This document shows positions 35,040-48,736 of a DNA stretch of 64,000 nt, piece by piece. How positions within the stretch are numbered: the first letter of the stretch is position 1; each line of letters starts with the position of its first letter. Source of the stretch: Acanthochlamys bracteata (Eukaryota > Streptophyta > Magnoliopsida > Pandanales > Velloziaceae); the NCBI GenBank assembly GCA_019914995.1, contig CM034144.1, positions 3,627,489-3,691,488 of the forward strand, read 5' to 3'. The notes beneath the pieces were generated by a model, which searched no databases, had not been told where the DNA came from, and saw only the letters and a list, made by a program, of their open reading frames with translations. The position numbers were made by a program, and so were the translations under genes.

Positions 35040-38000
35040 AGATAGATTTGCACAATTACCACAACATATTTCAACACTATAACTACAATAAGACTTATGA
35101 CTAGCTACTCAAATAAACACATACATTAGCAACAACTCATAGTACCTTCTCGTATTTATTACAATTTTACAGTGAATATACAGCCAAACAAGATACAGGT
35201 CTTTCAAAGTGGAGAACCAACTATATTCAAGGCAAAATAAAATAAAATGGATAAGATGAATACTCTTAATGTGCACGTGCGACAGATCATGCACGACGAG
35301 TAGTCTTGTACTGGTTTCAAATTAATTTGGGGACGTCAAAGAGAAAAAAATGAATCAAATCTCACTGAGATAAAAAGCAGAATGCACTGATTTAGGTCAC
35401 TAATCCATTTCCTAATTATTTTATTCCTATCAATATATATGAAACAAAAATGCAACGATATATTGGATCAGTCCTACTACATCTTGAACTGTCCCATACC
35501 GATCTTAGTAGGAGAGATACGGTTTAAAAGCAATAAAAAAAATGAATGATTATTTAATAAATAATATGAAATATAATTTATAATAATATAAACATCATTA
35601 AGTGCTTTAAAAAACATAACTTTAAAAACACAAAAAAAAACAAACAATGTAAGCAAAACTATGTTATAATAAATAGTTAAATAAATAACTAGTTGTATAA
35701 AACGTTAAACAAATCAAGTACTTATTAAAATAGTTGTTGTAAAAATAATTATAAATTAAATAGGATAAAAGATAAAATGAGTGATAAAATAATTTGTAAA
35801 TAAAATAATTTGATAATATATAATTAAATTATTTAAAATAAAATTGTTATCATTATAAATAAATAAAATAATAATTGTTATCAAAAAAAAAATATTGTAA
35901 TAAAATAGTTTAACAGATCATAACCAAGATAAAAAATTATGTTTCTAATATCCGAAGAATAATAAACGAGACTACCATCATCCGATTGATCATAATAAAA
36001 AATTGTGCTTACCTAAAATTATAGCCATATGTGGGTAACTTCTCTCCCACACCACTAATTTTAATAGTTTATTGTCTTCATGCGGGATTTGTAGTATAAA
36101 AAATATTAAAAATATTTTTCATACACAAATACATATAATATATTCATATACTTGTAAAACTGATCGAGCTCGTAGTTTCATTTACCATAAATCATATGGC
36201 ATTTAAACACAGAACGTGATAATTAATATTTCATAAAATCTTTCATAATTATAGTAGAAATATCATGCTCAAAAAATAATGCCACCAATCATAACATTAG
36301 ATTATTAAAATATCAAGCATGTTATCAAGCTCAATAATAATTGCATCACTATACATCATGCAACATTAGAAAGAATCATATATGTATAGAAATGGCAAGG
36401 TATGCCGACGGATCAAAACAAATGTTACATATGTCAAAAAGTCTAATGATAATATTAAGAAGGAAAGATGGCATAACCCTCACCTTAAATCCTTCGCTAA
36501 TGCTTAAGCCGCACAAAGTCCACAATCGCTTTAGCACATTATCTTTCTCTTTTCGATCCTAACAAGTATATGTACACGGTTAGTCCATCACACGATATTA
36601 TTGAATTCAATTACTATACAACGTTATAACTTAACATTTGAAAATTAATGTATACGCAAAAACTCAACCTCCACCCTGAAACACAACTACAAATCATTTT
36701 CTAATGCTAATTTGAATCAAAGGCTTACGAAACGACTAGACTCCTAATCAACTCCAACTTCGACCTCGAAACCGTTTGTGTCTTCGATTCAAAAAATTAT
36801 CTACGGCATAGGAAACAGACTAATATTAGTTCAATAATAAGTCTTGACGATTAAATTACACTTTTATCCCACCTTAACGTAGGGGCTCACCTGCTCACCG
36901 AAATTCAACAACATAAGCACTAGCCAAAGTTGAGATAGACCCAAGAGAAATTCAGGTAGCGGTAACAACAAGTAATCGCGGGGTTGCCACGGCGATGATT
37001 GCTAGCGAGAAAACGGCTGCAGCCAAACTATAGTTTGCTAAAGCTAGACATCACAGCAAATCAAGCTAGGCAAGAGCAAGAGAAGAGGACCAGTAGGGTA
37101 CTGAACCACTCGATAGCAATAAACGCCGATGAATTGGCCAGTTTTCATAGGCAAAGTTGCAGTTAAGCATGAACAACTCGGAAGCACAAAATTGCACTAT
37201 TCCAGTAGCAATTTACTCGACAATTGTAAGACGACAGTGAATGGAGGAAGAAGGAAAGTAATCCGGCATCGAATGATGAAAAAATCAGCCAGGAGGGAAC
37301 ACGGCGAGAGTTTCCCCCGTGTAATGGTATGTTTAAATTCATGGTTAAGAAATATAAATAAGAGCACGGATAGAAAAATAATAAAAGAATAGATAGGAAA
37401 ATGTAGTTATTAAATCTTACGATATTTGTATATATACTAAACCTAATAAATTAATTATGTTTGAATAGATGAGTAATAGAAATAAATTTTTTATAAAAAA
37501 CTCAAATACCCTTTTTTATTTATAATAATCATGCTTTTAAATTAATTTAACAAAATTAATTTAATTTTAATTTTAAATATAAAAATATAATTAAAATTAA
37601 ATAAATATAATTATTACAATAAAAATAACACATATTAATTTTTAAATAAATTAATTTATATATTAAATTAAAGAAGAAATTAAATAAATATAAATGAAAC
37701 ATAAATATTAAATTTGATCATATAATATTAATTAAAAATAATTTTAAATAAAATAAAATTTAATAAAAAAATAAAAGGCAAAGTAAATTTGATTCTTTTT
37801 TTATAACCATATGCACCCACAAAATTGGTGGGTACGTATTTGACCATGATATATGGGGACGGATGGAAAGTTCTTCTACATCCCTTCCATTAATGAAATG
37901 AAACCAAATATGATAGAGATGGAAAAAATAGATTACTTGTTTTTTCGCTTCCCATCTCTAACTATCATCCAAACAATGCTTGAGAAGAAAAGAAAAAGAG

Positions 38001-38331
38001 AAAACTAAGAAGAAATAAGAGGGGAATAAGAAAAAGAAAGGCAAGAAATAGAGAATCGACGGCCGGCGGCAAGGGAAAGAAGGCACCATGCAAGCACAGT
38101 TGAGAGGAATGAAATAAAAGAAAAACAATGAGAAGGTAGATGAACCATACTTCGTGGAGAAGAAAAATTAAAAAAGAAGAGTCTGGAAGGGAAGGGAGAA
38201 GTCAAGAGAAGGGAAGAGGTTCATCTTAGCTTAGCCATTTAGCTTAGGTGTAACTAGCTTAACTACTAAACATACAATAAGGAAAACTTCATTGACACAA
38301 TTATCCTTTATTGAAATTGGGGGTATTACAC
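35040..38331 (-). mobile_element. Long LTR-like element, copy C, inverted next to copy B
   Basis: On the minus strand the right end starts TGTAATACCCCC (38331 leftward), a common plant LTR start. The CG-rich end lies at 36870-38230. At 35440-35540 it matches copy B's 34299-34440 in inverted orientation, including TATGGGAC(G/A)(A/G)TTCA and the ATCTCACTGAG / ACCTCACCGAG block. Copies B and C therefore meet tail to tail. A MITE copy is nested at 37430-37978. No gag or pol sequence seen. Confidence 0.55.
37430..37978 (-). mobile_element. MITE copy 2, nested in the LTR-like element
   Basis: The reverse complement aligns with the MITE at 41050-41827: a TTGTTTGGAT end, TTGGTTTCATT, the CACCAA(A)TTGGTGGGT block, an AT-rich centre and a TATTTGAGTTTTTTAT block. 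The far terminus looks truncated. Confidence 0.7.
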
Positions 38332-41049
38332 ATTCGGTTTTCATCATGTTACCAAAATTTGTGTTGCATATGCATTGAGCAAATAGTCATAGAGATTGCA
38401 CTAATACTGCCATTTTATGCTTGAGTATGTTACAGAGTTCTGAAGAATCATACTTATAAGAATCTAGCAGTAACAATGTGGCTTACATGCTTATGGTCAA
38501 CCTAATATGTAAGCATACTTGTTTCAAATGGCACTCACACTTTATCCATTTAATTTTACGTTATTCTGATGTCTTCAATGATTTTAATTTTTAGAATATG
38601 GCACTGCCATGATTTGCCACTTTATCCACTTATTCAAATTGTTTGCTCGCACCTCCATCACATGGAAGAAAATGAGCTATAGTTGATACCTCTGGACAAG
38701 CTAATTTGGCGGTGAGGTATTCGCTTTGTCTTTATGTCTTTAAAGGAGAAGCTGACTCCAACATGCACAGAGAACCCATCTTTTCATTTAAAAGAAGCTT
38801 TCTGCGATGACCTTTTGGTATAAGTTTTCTAGTTCTCATGAACCTCCTTTGTGGTATTTTTTTAGAATAGAAAAATATCATTGTTCAAAATAAGTTGAAT
38901 ATATACCAAACCATTTCGATCCATATTGCCATGTTTTTTCTAGAAGATTGCTCCACCCATTCATCTAATGCTCACAAGTACTTATCTTTTGCAAGAAACT
39001 CAATAGCCTGGTTCTCCACAATGTGTATTGCTTCCATTGAGCTTCTCAATCTTGAACTTGTTTATCATCAAAATGAACATGTAGCTTTCATACTACCTAT
39101 TAAAAATATTGAGTGTGTTTGGTTGTTGATAGACGTAGAGAACATATAAAATATACTCAAGATTTTTACTTGAGCAATACAAGAACTAAAATAAAAATGA
39201 AGTAAACACAATATACAAGAGATTTACATAAGAAAAGATAACAAAATTATACGTGGAGATAACATGCATCAAGAAAATCACCAAATAAGCAATTACAACT
39301 CTTACATTACACTTTAAGTGGGATCTCTCACTGGAATGATTTTTATATTGCACTTGTTGTAATTGTTGTTATTGTTGTGATTGATAATGACCCAAACGGA
39401 TGTCGCATATTCAAATATTTATGTAGTGGCTAAGATGACTTTTAAACTTTATGAATAGTTAGCCTTCCATCTTACAATTAATAGTGCAAGTCTATTGACT
39501 TTCCACCTTCCTAATGATGCTTAAATTCTTAAGCCATTGGCTTTCTATCTTCTCGGATGATGATTCATCTTTCTTAACTATTAAGATTTCATATGATCTG
39601 AACAAGATGCCATATATTTCAGTGGACATTTAGCAAAGTGACTTTATACATATAACATTTATTGCACCACATTTCAATACAATCTCCAAGAATCAAGCCA
39701 TGGAAAGTCGTTACAATGGACTAAGGCTTTCGTAGAAACATATCAACAAACACCTTACAAGCTTTCCTAACCTTACCTTTTTCTAAACAAAAGTCTTAGC
39801 AAAACTGCGCTAGCTAAAAGACCTATAATAGTCCCATTGCTTATGATAAATTAAAGCATCAAAAGCAAGTTCAGGCATGATGGTGACTAGAAACGAGCAA
39901 AAAACATGATTGAGGGAGTCATAATCATATCGGTGTTCATAAGTGCAGGATACACTACAGTAGTTTTCGGCAATGGAGATGAAAGACCATCTACTCGTAA
40001 ATCAAAAACTCGGTGTGAGTATTGCAAGCTGGGGGGAGCAACACCAGAACATAGTTCATGTATCCGTATCCATGCTTCATAGCTTGTCGATATTTAAGTT
40101 GAAGCATGTGTACACAAAGAACAACGAGAAAAAGTTGAATGTCAAGTTGTCCTATTGACAACAAAAAAAGAAAAATCACTTCAGGAACACAATTTCAATA
40201 TTTAAAAGTTAAACTTCGTAAACGAAAATCAATTAAGCCAAATGACTTAAAAAAATGGCGTCTAACTTGTTATGTGTGTTTATGCATGGTCTACCTGAAA
40301 ATTTTGTTTGCTTTAACAACTATCTTTATAAGGAAGCCAGCGTCCGTTTTACTTAACTATCCATGTACTCAAAAGGAGAAGAAAAATGACACACCTTGCC
40401 TATGTTTTTACTCCCACAAACTTCTACAACTTTTCTAGCAATAGTAACAGTTGTAACATCCGAACTCATAAACTAAGCGTATATTTTTCGTCTATGAGTT
40501 TGGAAAGTTGTTTCTTCTAGTAATATAGAGACCAAGTGATGCAAAGCCTTTTGTTCCTCTGTAGATCTCCTCCACCACACATTCCTGAAGAACAAATTTC
40601 ATATCCTTAACTTTTCTTAGATACATATTCAGCTCATGAATTTCTGGTGATAATAATGACATCGAGCTCTACAGATTTCATCTTTGTTCAGAAACTAACA
40701 GCCTGCAAAGTTAGCAATAGCCTTGTAATCGTGCTTGCTAATCAAGAAGTAGACATCTTGGAGAATGAATCTAATTTCTAGCATGTATATATGTGGACAT
40801 CTGGCATTGTAAAGAGGCATATCAGTAAATCAAGAGCTGAAATTAGGATCTTAATATGCGTGGGCGGTACCCACCTTATTGCCATAGACTTGTATTAGGC
40901 CCATGCGCTGAGAGATACTATAGTCCATCGAATAAATCACCTGAGATGATGGTAGCCTTAGTGCATTGAGTGGAGAACTGCACACCGAGGGTTGGTGAAG
41001 TATTTGTTTGAGATTCGATCTCACCATAATTTACTTTCTAACTCCCTAA
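38332..41049. other. No gene recognised
   Basis: Several short open frames (38895-39149, 39973-40158, 40139-40438) occur without recognisable domains. The 39140-39420 stretch (many AAGAA and ACAAGA motifs) has the feel of an old LTR end, but no partner was found in the window. Confidence 0.4.
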
Positions 41050-41827
41050 GAGTATGTTTGGATTGTGGTTATTGATGGTGAATGGTGGTGATAGTGAAGC
41101 ATTTTACCATGTTAACTATATTTGTTTTGGTTTCATTAAAAGAAGAGAAGAGGAAATATTCCCTTTTTCTCACCATGTTTTATGGTGAAATATGACCCAC
41201 CAAATTGGTGGGTATACATGGTGACCAAAGGAGATGCAAATTTGCTTTCTCTTTTGTCCTTTTATCTTTTTTTTTTTTTTAATTATTAAATATTTATTTT
41301 AATTAGATATTTTTATTAAATATTTATTTTAATATAATATATGTATTTTTTATTATAATAATTTATAATTTTTATATTTCTTTAAGTTTAATTGATTTTA
41401 GTAAAAATTATATGATCAAATTTTATCGTTGGTAGAAAAAATAATAAAATTATATGATCAAAATTTTTAATTTAAAATTTTATTTAATTTTGTTAAATTA
41501 TATCAACATTAATAAAAAAATTAAATTAATATAAAAAATTAATCTAAAAGTTATATTAATAGAATTAATTTAATTTATACTAATTAAATTAAAAACTTAT
41601 ATTAATAAAAATTATATTAATATAAATAAAAAGGGCATTTGAATCTTTTATCAAAAAATTTACTTCCATTATATTAATTTATCTATCTATCCAAATATAA
41701 TTAATTTGTTACCATCTATATCCAAACATTATAAAGTTAAATAGTTATCATTTTATATCCGTCATCTTATTATTTTTCTAATTTATACTCTTACTCTTAT
41801 TTCTTAACCATATATCCACACATACCG
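41050..41827 (+). mobile_element. MITE copy 1 with about 20-bp terminal inverted repeats
   Basis: The left end reads GTATGTTTGGATTGTGGTTA. The right end, reverse-complemented, reads GTATGTGTGGATATATGGTTA. The interior is strongly AT-rich and non-coding, with a self-complementary ACCAAATTGGTGGGT block near 41190. No clear target-site duplication is preserved, so the superfamily stays open. Confidence 0.75.
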
Positions 41828-43400
41828 TAACTAGTGTGGATAGTTATTGGTTCCATTGATTGATTTAATCTTATTTAAATAATAATATATTTATTATGTT
41901 GTTATCTAAAAGGTTTGAATTTAATCTTATATTACTTATTTTGAATGTTTATTAATCATAAACTTATTATTTAATTAACTAATGAATTATATATTAGTTA
42001 TTTGATTATTTAATCAATTAATTATATAACAATTTATTGTTATTATTTAATTAACCAACTATATTAACTAATTAAATATTTACGTGATTATTTGAGTATT
42101 TACCTATTTACTAATTTACAATTTGACACGCCTTCATATAACTATTTACTAGTCACTTGGGTTTCGTTCATTAAAATTATCTTATTAAACTTCTAGTCAA
42201 CATGTTTATTTTCAAGTGTTCCTTATTACTTAATACGAATGAGGACATCAGCTTTACTTGACTTTATTGCATAAACATTGACTCTTGCACGTTGCATTTC
42301 ATGTGACTTTATCCTCTCTAATAGTATTTAAGACTTAGTAGGATCTAGGGGATGTATCTTTGTACTTTGTAGGGTTAAGATAATTAGGTAGTATCCAACA
42401 TCGGTTTGGCAAGTGGGCCGCTTACCCGATTGGTTCCATCTAATTATGCAGCTACGTCTTTCTTTTAATTAGTGCATCACGTACTTTTATATTATTTAGA
42501 CTAGACTATATTTTTTGTTTGTGGCCTTTCTTATATAGCTCGAAGGTAATAAAAATCAGTTGATGAAGCACCATCATGTGGACCGTGTGCTACGGGTAGT
42601 TGATTATCACCCTTAGCATATTTCATTTTGCACGTAAAGGGCTATGTGGCTTCTAAGAGGGTTGCATTACTTTTGGGTACGTGTTGCTTGCGATGTGTAA
42701 CCTCCTTTTGGTTTGTCAATTTATTTTGGGTATTGTGTATTAGTTATAATCGGCTAGATATAGCTGATAACTATTTTATGTTTTATGGGTAGCACGATTC
42801 CTTTTCTTTCATTTTTTATACTATTGTTATTGATTATTTATTTTTGTTATATGTCCAAAATTACCTCTTATTTTTGTAAAGAAAGATTTACCAAATATTT
42901 TTGTGATTCGGAATAAATTAGGTTAGTAAAATTTGAATAGATATACTACATGGGACCAAATTCGAGCTTTTCGATTAGTACCGATCATAGTTCCAAATTG
43001 AGTCATAATCCTAAAAATAATAGCAATAAAAGTAAAATTATATAGTTACATCATTAGATAATACGCCATACAAAAAACATATTATTTGATGATGATTATT
43101 TAATATCCAGAAATCTTTATTATTAAATCAACAATTGTTTGTTGGGAGATGGATGAACAGGATAGTTTTTTCTTTTATTTAGCAGTCTTTAAGCAATATA
43201 TAATTTATTAGCCATTGCCCTGTTGGTGTGAACTCTAATCGGCAATTAAAATAATTATTTCTAGTTCTAGAGTAAAACACATTTATTAGATAATATATTC
43301 AAACATATAATATATAAATATAATATTCTAAAAACTATTTATTAACAATAAAAAAACCTCAATTTTAAAAAAAAAATTTTGGGAGATTTCTTTAAATCAG
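41828..43400. other. No gene recognised
   Basis: AT-rich intergenic sequence; 42300-42760 is slightly less AT-rich but contains no credible frame. Confidence 0.5.
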
Positions 43401-43538
43401 TTATTTGACTTGCTTGCATTACAAGACTCGCAGAGACTACGGACCAACATCTAACGGATACGAAATCCATACCGTCATATTCTCCATTTCAAAGATTCAT
43501 TAACCGTTAGATTTCTTTCTTCCCTGGGACGGCTTACC

Positions 43539-43545
43539 TATAAAC
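43539..43545 (+). promoter_or_regulatory. TATA-box candidate for the block 3 locus
   Basis: TATAAAC lies in a short GC-richer stretch about 400 bases before an ATG (43949) and is followed by a pyrimidine-rich leader. This is the arrangement expected of a plant promoter, but it is only a sequence resemblance. Confidence 0.3.
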
Positions 43546-43948
43546 ATTTCCTATTATCATCTCGGTTTTTTGTTTGGGTTATTCTATCTTGTTCCTTGAT
43601 TACCTTCGAATTCTTGTTGCGGTTCTCTTGAAATCGGGTAGTTTTGCATTTGGGAACCCGATTGAAGAGGTCGATTGTTGGTGAAGCTCGGTGATTGTGG
43701 CTTAGGTGAATTTGTTTACTAGTGGTTTGAGTAGATTGTTTGGGTAGTTTCTTTTTCTCTTTTTTTTTTTTGTTCTTTGTCTTGCCTTCACTGTCAAATT
43801 TTTTATCTGTAATCAGCATGAAAATTTCGAGGATTTGGTGCAAGATTGTTTGAGGACTGGGAATCGTTGCAGCGTGAATTGATGAAGCAGTATCGAAAAT
43901 CTTTTCCCTGTTAGATTTCAATTTCCGTGGAACTTTCGGGATCGATTA

Positions 43949-43987
43949 TGGAGCAAGATTGCTTGCTTAGTGGAGCTCGGTATAGGG
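43949..43987 (+). pseudogene. Possible first exon of the block 3 locus
   Basis: An ATG opens MEQDCLLSGARYR, ending at a GTTTGT donor-like site. If spliced to an acceptor at 44350 (CCAG) the frame continues VSLTIASSVFSHF for a further 25 codons or so before TGA. I cannot match either piece to NRPD2, whose extreme N-terminus is poorly conserved. It is included because it lies between a TATA candidate and the clear NRPD2-like exon at 45205. Confidence 0.2.
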
Positions 43988-45204
43988 TTTGTAGCATTCT
44001 TGCCTAGATTTTCAGTTTCTTTTTTCTTCTTTCATATTTCTTTATATTTTGTCAAATTTGCTGCTAGATTTTCATCAGTCTCCTGTGAACTGATATCAGT
44101 AAAACTTGTTTTTAACTTCCGGACATATGAGAAGTTTTCTTGGTAAATGATGTCCGTGATGTTCTTCTGTCCAGATTGACTACTAACGGCACGCAATTAT
44201 AGCATCTGCTCTGTTTGGAACCCAAAAATTTTCCTTTGGCTCAGTTTGGTAAGTATCAAGAATGTCTTCAGATTGGCAATGATGGTCTATTCTAAATGTC
44301 ATGATTAATAATATCAAGTTTAATTGAGGAATTTCCATGTTGATTCCAGGTATCCCTAACAATAGCAAGTTCTGTCTTCTCTCATTTTCTGGTGATGGAT
44401 GATGGTCAAACTAGTAACCTTTCGAGTATGGATTTTCTTCTTTTCGTCACTTCTGAAGTTTCTTGTTGAAAATATGTTGTCCTTAGTTTGACTACACCTC
44501 AGATTTCTGATGCTGCAGTGAGTGAGACTAACTATGGGTTTCCCTAACGTTTTGGTTTCTTGGCAAATTATATTAGAGAAATCTAGAATCAGTAATGTAG
44601 GTTGTATAGCTACTTATTTATGCTCTTTGTAAATTTATCAATAGATACTTAAAAATAGTAGTTGTAAATCGTGGACTGTGGCTATTGTTTTGGTCATTTG
44701 AATTGTGGCAACTGGAAGCAAAGCCATTGATACACCTCTTATTAAGTCATTGAATGTGTTGATTAAGGAAGAATCTTTGAATGTGTTGAGAAGTCCATTC
44801 ATTTGATCAGTTGCAATTGTTGCTTATCAACTGAAATGTCATTTGCTAGAAACCTTGAAATATGGTTTTCAATGTAATTTATGTGCTATAAAAGATTGTG
44901 ACTGGGATCTGTTTGTAACTAGTCCTTGAATGAAGTTGTATGGATTATCAATATCCGTTTGCACTTCTTTAGCAACATTATGACTAATGCAACATTTCCG
45001 TTTCTGTTAGAAATCCAAAATATGTGCTATTCACTCATCCACTTATTTCGTAAATATTCAATAAGACAGCCTATAAGACGATTATGCTTTCTTTATAGGA
45101 TTCCTTAAACCATTACTTGTCCTAATGGATGGCTAAAGTGCTGCTGATGACATCATGATAGATGGTATCCTGAAATGAGCTACAGGATGATAAGCCTATG
45201 TTAG

Positions 45205-45396
45205 ATTGATTCTCCCAATAATGTCAATCTCGGCATTGATATGGTTGCCGCAGAGAAATTCTGCAAAGATAACACACGAGCTTCCTTCAATCAATGGGGT
45301 CTTATTAGCCACGAATTAACTCTTACAAATGATTTTATTGATTATGGAGTCCAGGATCTTTTTGATTCTGTTAGTGAGATAATAGTGGAGCCAGAG
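45205..45396 (+). pseudogene. NRPD2: NRPD2/NRPE2-like N-terminal exon, open reading frame intact
   Basis: A TTAG acceptor and a GAG/GTATGA donor bound exactly 64 codons without a stop. Key stretches are EKFCKDNTRASF, GLISHELTLTNDFIDYG and VQDLFDSVSEIIVEPE. NRPD2 proteins show FCKK...SFF-KYGLISHQ-NSYN-FI-HG-Q--F-S-GE-LVEP here, so the residues F-C-K, S-F, G-L-I-S-H, N-x-F-I, G-x-Q and V-E-P line up with normal spacing. It is distinct from Pol II NRPB2, which lacks GLISH. The exon itself is sound; it is called a pseudogene because its downstream partners are broken and 16 kb away. Confidence 0.85.
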
Positions 45397-45649
45397 GTAT
45401 GATCCATCAAAGAAAGGTGGAAGTGAGTGGATATATGCGTCTGTCACGTTCAGTAAAATTAGGGTGGATAAGTCAACTTTTTATACTTAACTGCAACATT
45501 TTTATGCCAGCGACCTAGCACAAAGTGAATAGTCTGGCTAGATGGTTTTATGCTGCTTTTTCCTTGAGCTGCTAGTACATAATTTACAACTAACACAATC
45601 AACTTACATAGTTTACTGCAAAAAAATATGCTATCAGCACTGCACACTG

Positions 45650-45815
45650 CATTGCTGTCTCTACTAAGATCTCTGGTAGATGTTTCTGATTGTTTGTGTG
45701 TTTGTATAAGCTAACATTCATGATATATCTAGATCGTCTAATGTAGAACAGGATGCTGTTTTTTTCTCTTTGAGGCTTTAACATTAATGTTTTTTCAGGT
45801 TTATGCTTACATTAT
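45650..45815 (+). repeat. Left flank repeat of the SBH array
   Basis: This stretch matches 61570-61730: a GTTT(C/T)TGATTG-like start, GTATAAGCTAACA, ATATCTAGAT, GATGCT with a T run, and TTTTTCAGGTTTATGCT. The left copy ends just inside the exon that continues at 61707. The two copies bracket array 2. Confidence 0.75.
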
Positions 45816-45867
45816 AGGTTTATTCTTTGTTTCAAACATTTTATATAGTGTATGTTTTGTATTCTAG

Positions 45868-46282
45868 CATTGTGCTTACTATTGGAAATTTGTGCAGAAA
45901 ATGGATTTTTGGAAACAATACATCCGTAATTAACTGATGTGTGCGTTTTGCCCCAATCATTGCTTACTGTATCTGTTCTGGAATGCATTAGATTTTAAGA
46001 CCACAAGGCTCTACACTAGGAAAGAGGAGCAGCAGAAGAATCTTGTATCTTTTTGTGCAATAGTCTAGGGTGTGTTGTTTCAGCAATTAGTTGAGGCCAT
46101 CATTGCTGAATTTCTCTTTTTTGTGAGTCTTAGTTTGACTTTTTTACTTTCTGTTAAAAACAATGCATCACTATAGAGATTCGTTGGGCATCCCCTTTTA
46201 GTTCCAAAGTGATTTTCAGCACTGATATCCTCAGCAATAACCCTGAGGGTGTTGCAATCATCGATTATCTGCTGCAGAAGAG
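45868..46282 (+). pseudogene. SBH: SBH-like fragment, copy a
   Basis: SBH enzymes are ER membrane hydroxylases that add the C4 hydroxyl to sphinganine. E2 is 45868-46122 (CTAG acceptor, GTGAGT donor) with ATG at 45901; E3 is 46220-46282 (GTACAA donor). The E2 bases still encode PIIAYCICSGM-like sequence, but one extra T shifts the frame before it. Stops occur near the start. There is no E1 before this copy, so it marks the left edge of the array. Confidence 0.7.
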
Positions 46283-47062
46283 GTACAACTGAGTTATCTC
46301 AAATTCTATAAGGTGAATGTTTTAATCCATCAATGTTTGGTAGAAAATAAAGCTTGTTGGAGTACCAGCATAGATCTTTCTGTGTAGTAGTTCAGTATTG
46401 AGTTGCCATTGTTGTTGTAGTTCTTTTAGTTTTGGTTTGACAGTAGCTGGATATGATGGTTGGAAGGTTTACGTTGGTTTCTAAATATTGTAGACAACAT
46501 GCCCTTAGTTTTTCACAAAAGCATTTGGAGAGAGGATATGTGATACAATTAGGTTATTACTTAGGACCTTTTAGTTGCTCTTTTTCAAAATATGAAAAAA
46601 TAAAACTTAAAAGTGAAAAACTAGGATGGGAGGAAGAACCTTAGATTTGTGTAAAAATTTTGGACAAATATACTAAACTTTCATACCTAGACAACTTTGA
46701 GGACAACTTTCGATTCATAAACATTTCCCCTACACCAATGAAATTAAATGATTTAGTTTGGTATGCGGTTGCGCGCTTACTTGGATTTGTAAAGAGTTTT
46801 AGTTTTTATCTTCAAGTTTGTCAAAGTTGAATGTTTTAATGGATTTCACGTTCCTATTTTTGAACTTGTTCTTTTTTGGTGTGGTTTCACCATTTCAGTT
46901 CAATTATGAACTAGAAACTAACTGTTTTGATTTAAGTTGATCTTAATGTGTTTGATTTTACTAGAAATGTGAAATGTCTGTTGGTAAGTTGCTAATTTCT
47001 GAACAGGATTCATCTGTCTTTGATTTCTTTCATTCTTCATTTCTCTTTGTCAATCTTTGTAG

Positions 47063-47643
47063 CTTATTCTGAATGTGTCATGCTCAGAAGTGAAACTTTT
47101 GGAAGAAGATGGTAGTCTGAGATATATGATCAGTTATCTACTTGTAAATTTTTTTATAAAAAATATTGTTGCATATGCAGTATGCATCGTGTTATCTTTG
47201 TTTCTTATATTTTATGGTTTGTTTGTTATTATATATTCCAGCGTTGTGCTTAGAATTGAAAATCTGTGGAGAATATGGATTTTTTGAAATGACACGTCAA
47301 CAATGAAATAACGGACGCATTGCTCCAATCATCGTTTACTAATGTGTGCTAATGTGTCATATTTAATGCCAGACAGCTCCACCAAGAAAGAGCAGCAGTA
47401 GGAATCTTATACCTTTTTCTGCAGTTGTCCAGGGAGTGTTGCTTCAGCAGTTAGTAGAAACCACGGTTGCTGAACCTCTCTTCCTTGTGAGTCTTATATT
47501 GACTTCTTTTACTTCTTGTTGAAACCAGTAAATCGCAACAAAGATTTGCAGTGCATTACCCTTTGTTCTAAATTGATTTTCAGGTTGGTATCCTCAGTGA
47601 TAACTCTGAGGGTGTTGCAATGGGATTATCTTTTTCAGAAGAG
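47063..47643 (+). pseudogene. SBH: SBH-like fragment, copy b
   Basis: E1 is 47063-47143, E2 47242-47486, E3 47584-47643. E2 retains APIIVY before a TAA. E1 reads ILNVSCSEVKLLEEDGSLR. The spacer after this copy contains an extra direct duplication (about 47985-48160 and 48245-48425), which lengthens the unit to about 1.67 kb. Confidence 0.7.
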
Positions 47644-48736
47644 GTACAATTGAGTATTTCTATTTAAGAGTTCTTACTTCTATTTTAATTGCTTTATGTT
47701 TGTTTTTTATAATTCTTTAAAATGATGTTTTAATGCATTAATTTTGATAGAAAATAATGCTCGTTGTGCTACCAGCATAGGTCTTTCTCTTCCAGTTCGG
47801 TATTAAGTTGCCATTACTGTAGTAATTATAGTTTTGGTTTCTCAGCTGGATATGATGCGTCGGACGGCATGTATTTAATTTTTGAATATTTTAGACAATA
47901 GGCTCATAGGTTCCAAAGCACTTTGAGAGACAGTCTAATGTGACAAATTAGGAAGGCGAGGATTGTCTTTAGCTAATTACTTTAGAAATATTTGGTTGCA
48001 CTTCTCAAACTATGAAAAATTAAAGCTAAAAGGAAAAAGTAGAATGAGGGGAAGAACTATGGATTGGTTTAGAAAAGTTGGACAAATCTGCGAAACTTTC
48101 TGTACCTAGACAAATTCGAGGATGGCTTTCGATTCATTAAACATTCCCAAATGGTCTTATTAAATGAAATGATTCAATGTTTGGTATGCAAATGATTTTA
48201 CTTGAATATCTAAAATGTTGTAATTTCTGTAAGTAATTAGTTAGTAATCTTTTGGTTGCACTTCACAAATACGAAGAAATAAACCAGAGAGAAGAACTAG
48301 AGTGAGAGGAAGAACCATGGATTTGTTTAGAAAATTTGGGCAAATCTGCTAAACTTTTCTCTACCTAGACAAATTTGGGCATGATTTTTGATTCACTGAG
48401 CTTTTCCCATTGCACTTATGAAATTTAATGATTTAATTTGTGGTATGCGGATACTTGTAATTGAATCTGTAAAATGTTGCAATTTTTATCATCAAGTTGT
48501 GTTTTAATGGCTTTTGAGTTTCCTTTATTGAATTTATTCTTTTTTTTTTTTTTTTGTGGTTTCACCATTTCAGTTCAATTCTGAAACGAGAAATAATAGT
48601 GTTGGATTAACTAGCTCTTAATGGGTTTGTTCTGAAAAGAAATGTCAAAAGTTTGCTGGTAAGTTTGCTGAGTTGTGAACGGGTCAGCTGTCTTTGATCT
48701 GTATGATTCTTTGTTTCTTATCCAAAGTCTTTGCAG

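Noticed and set aside
43538-43921. A 127-codon minus-strand frame, the longest in the window.
   Set aside because: It covers a pyrimidine-rich stretch downstream of a + strand TATA candidate. The protein is Lys/Thr/Gln-rich without any domain, as expected from the complement of a T-rich leader.
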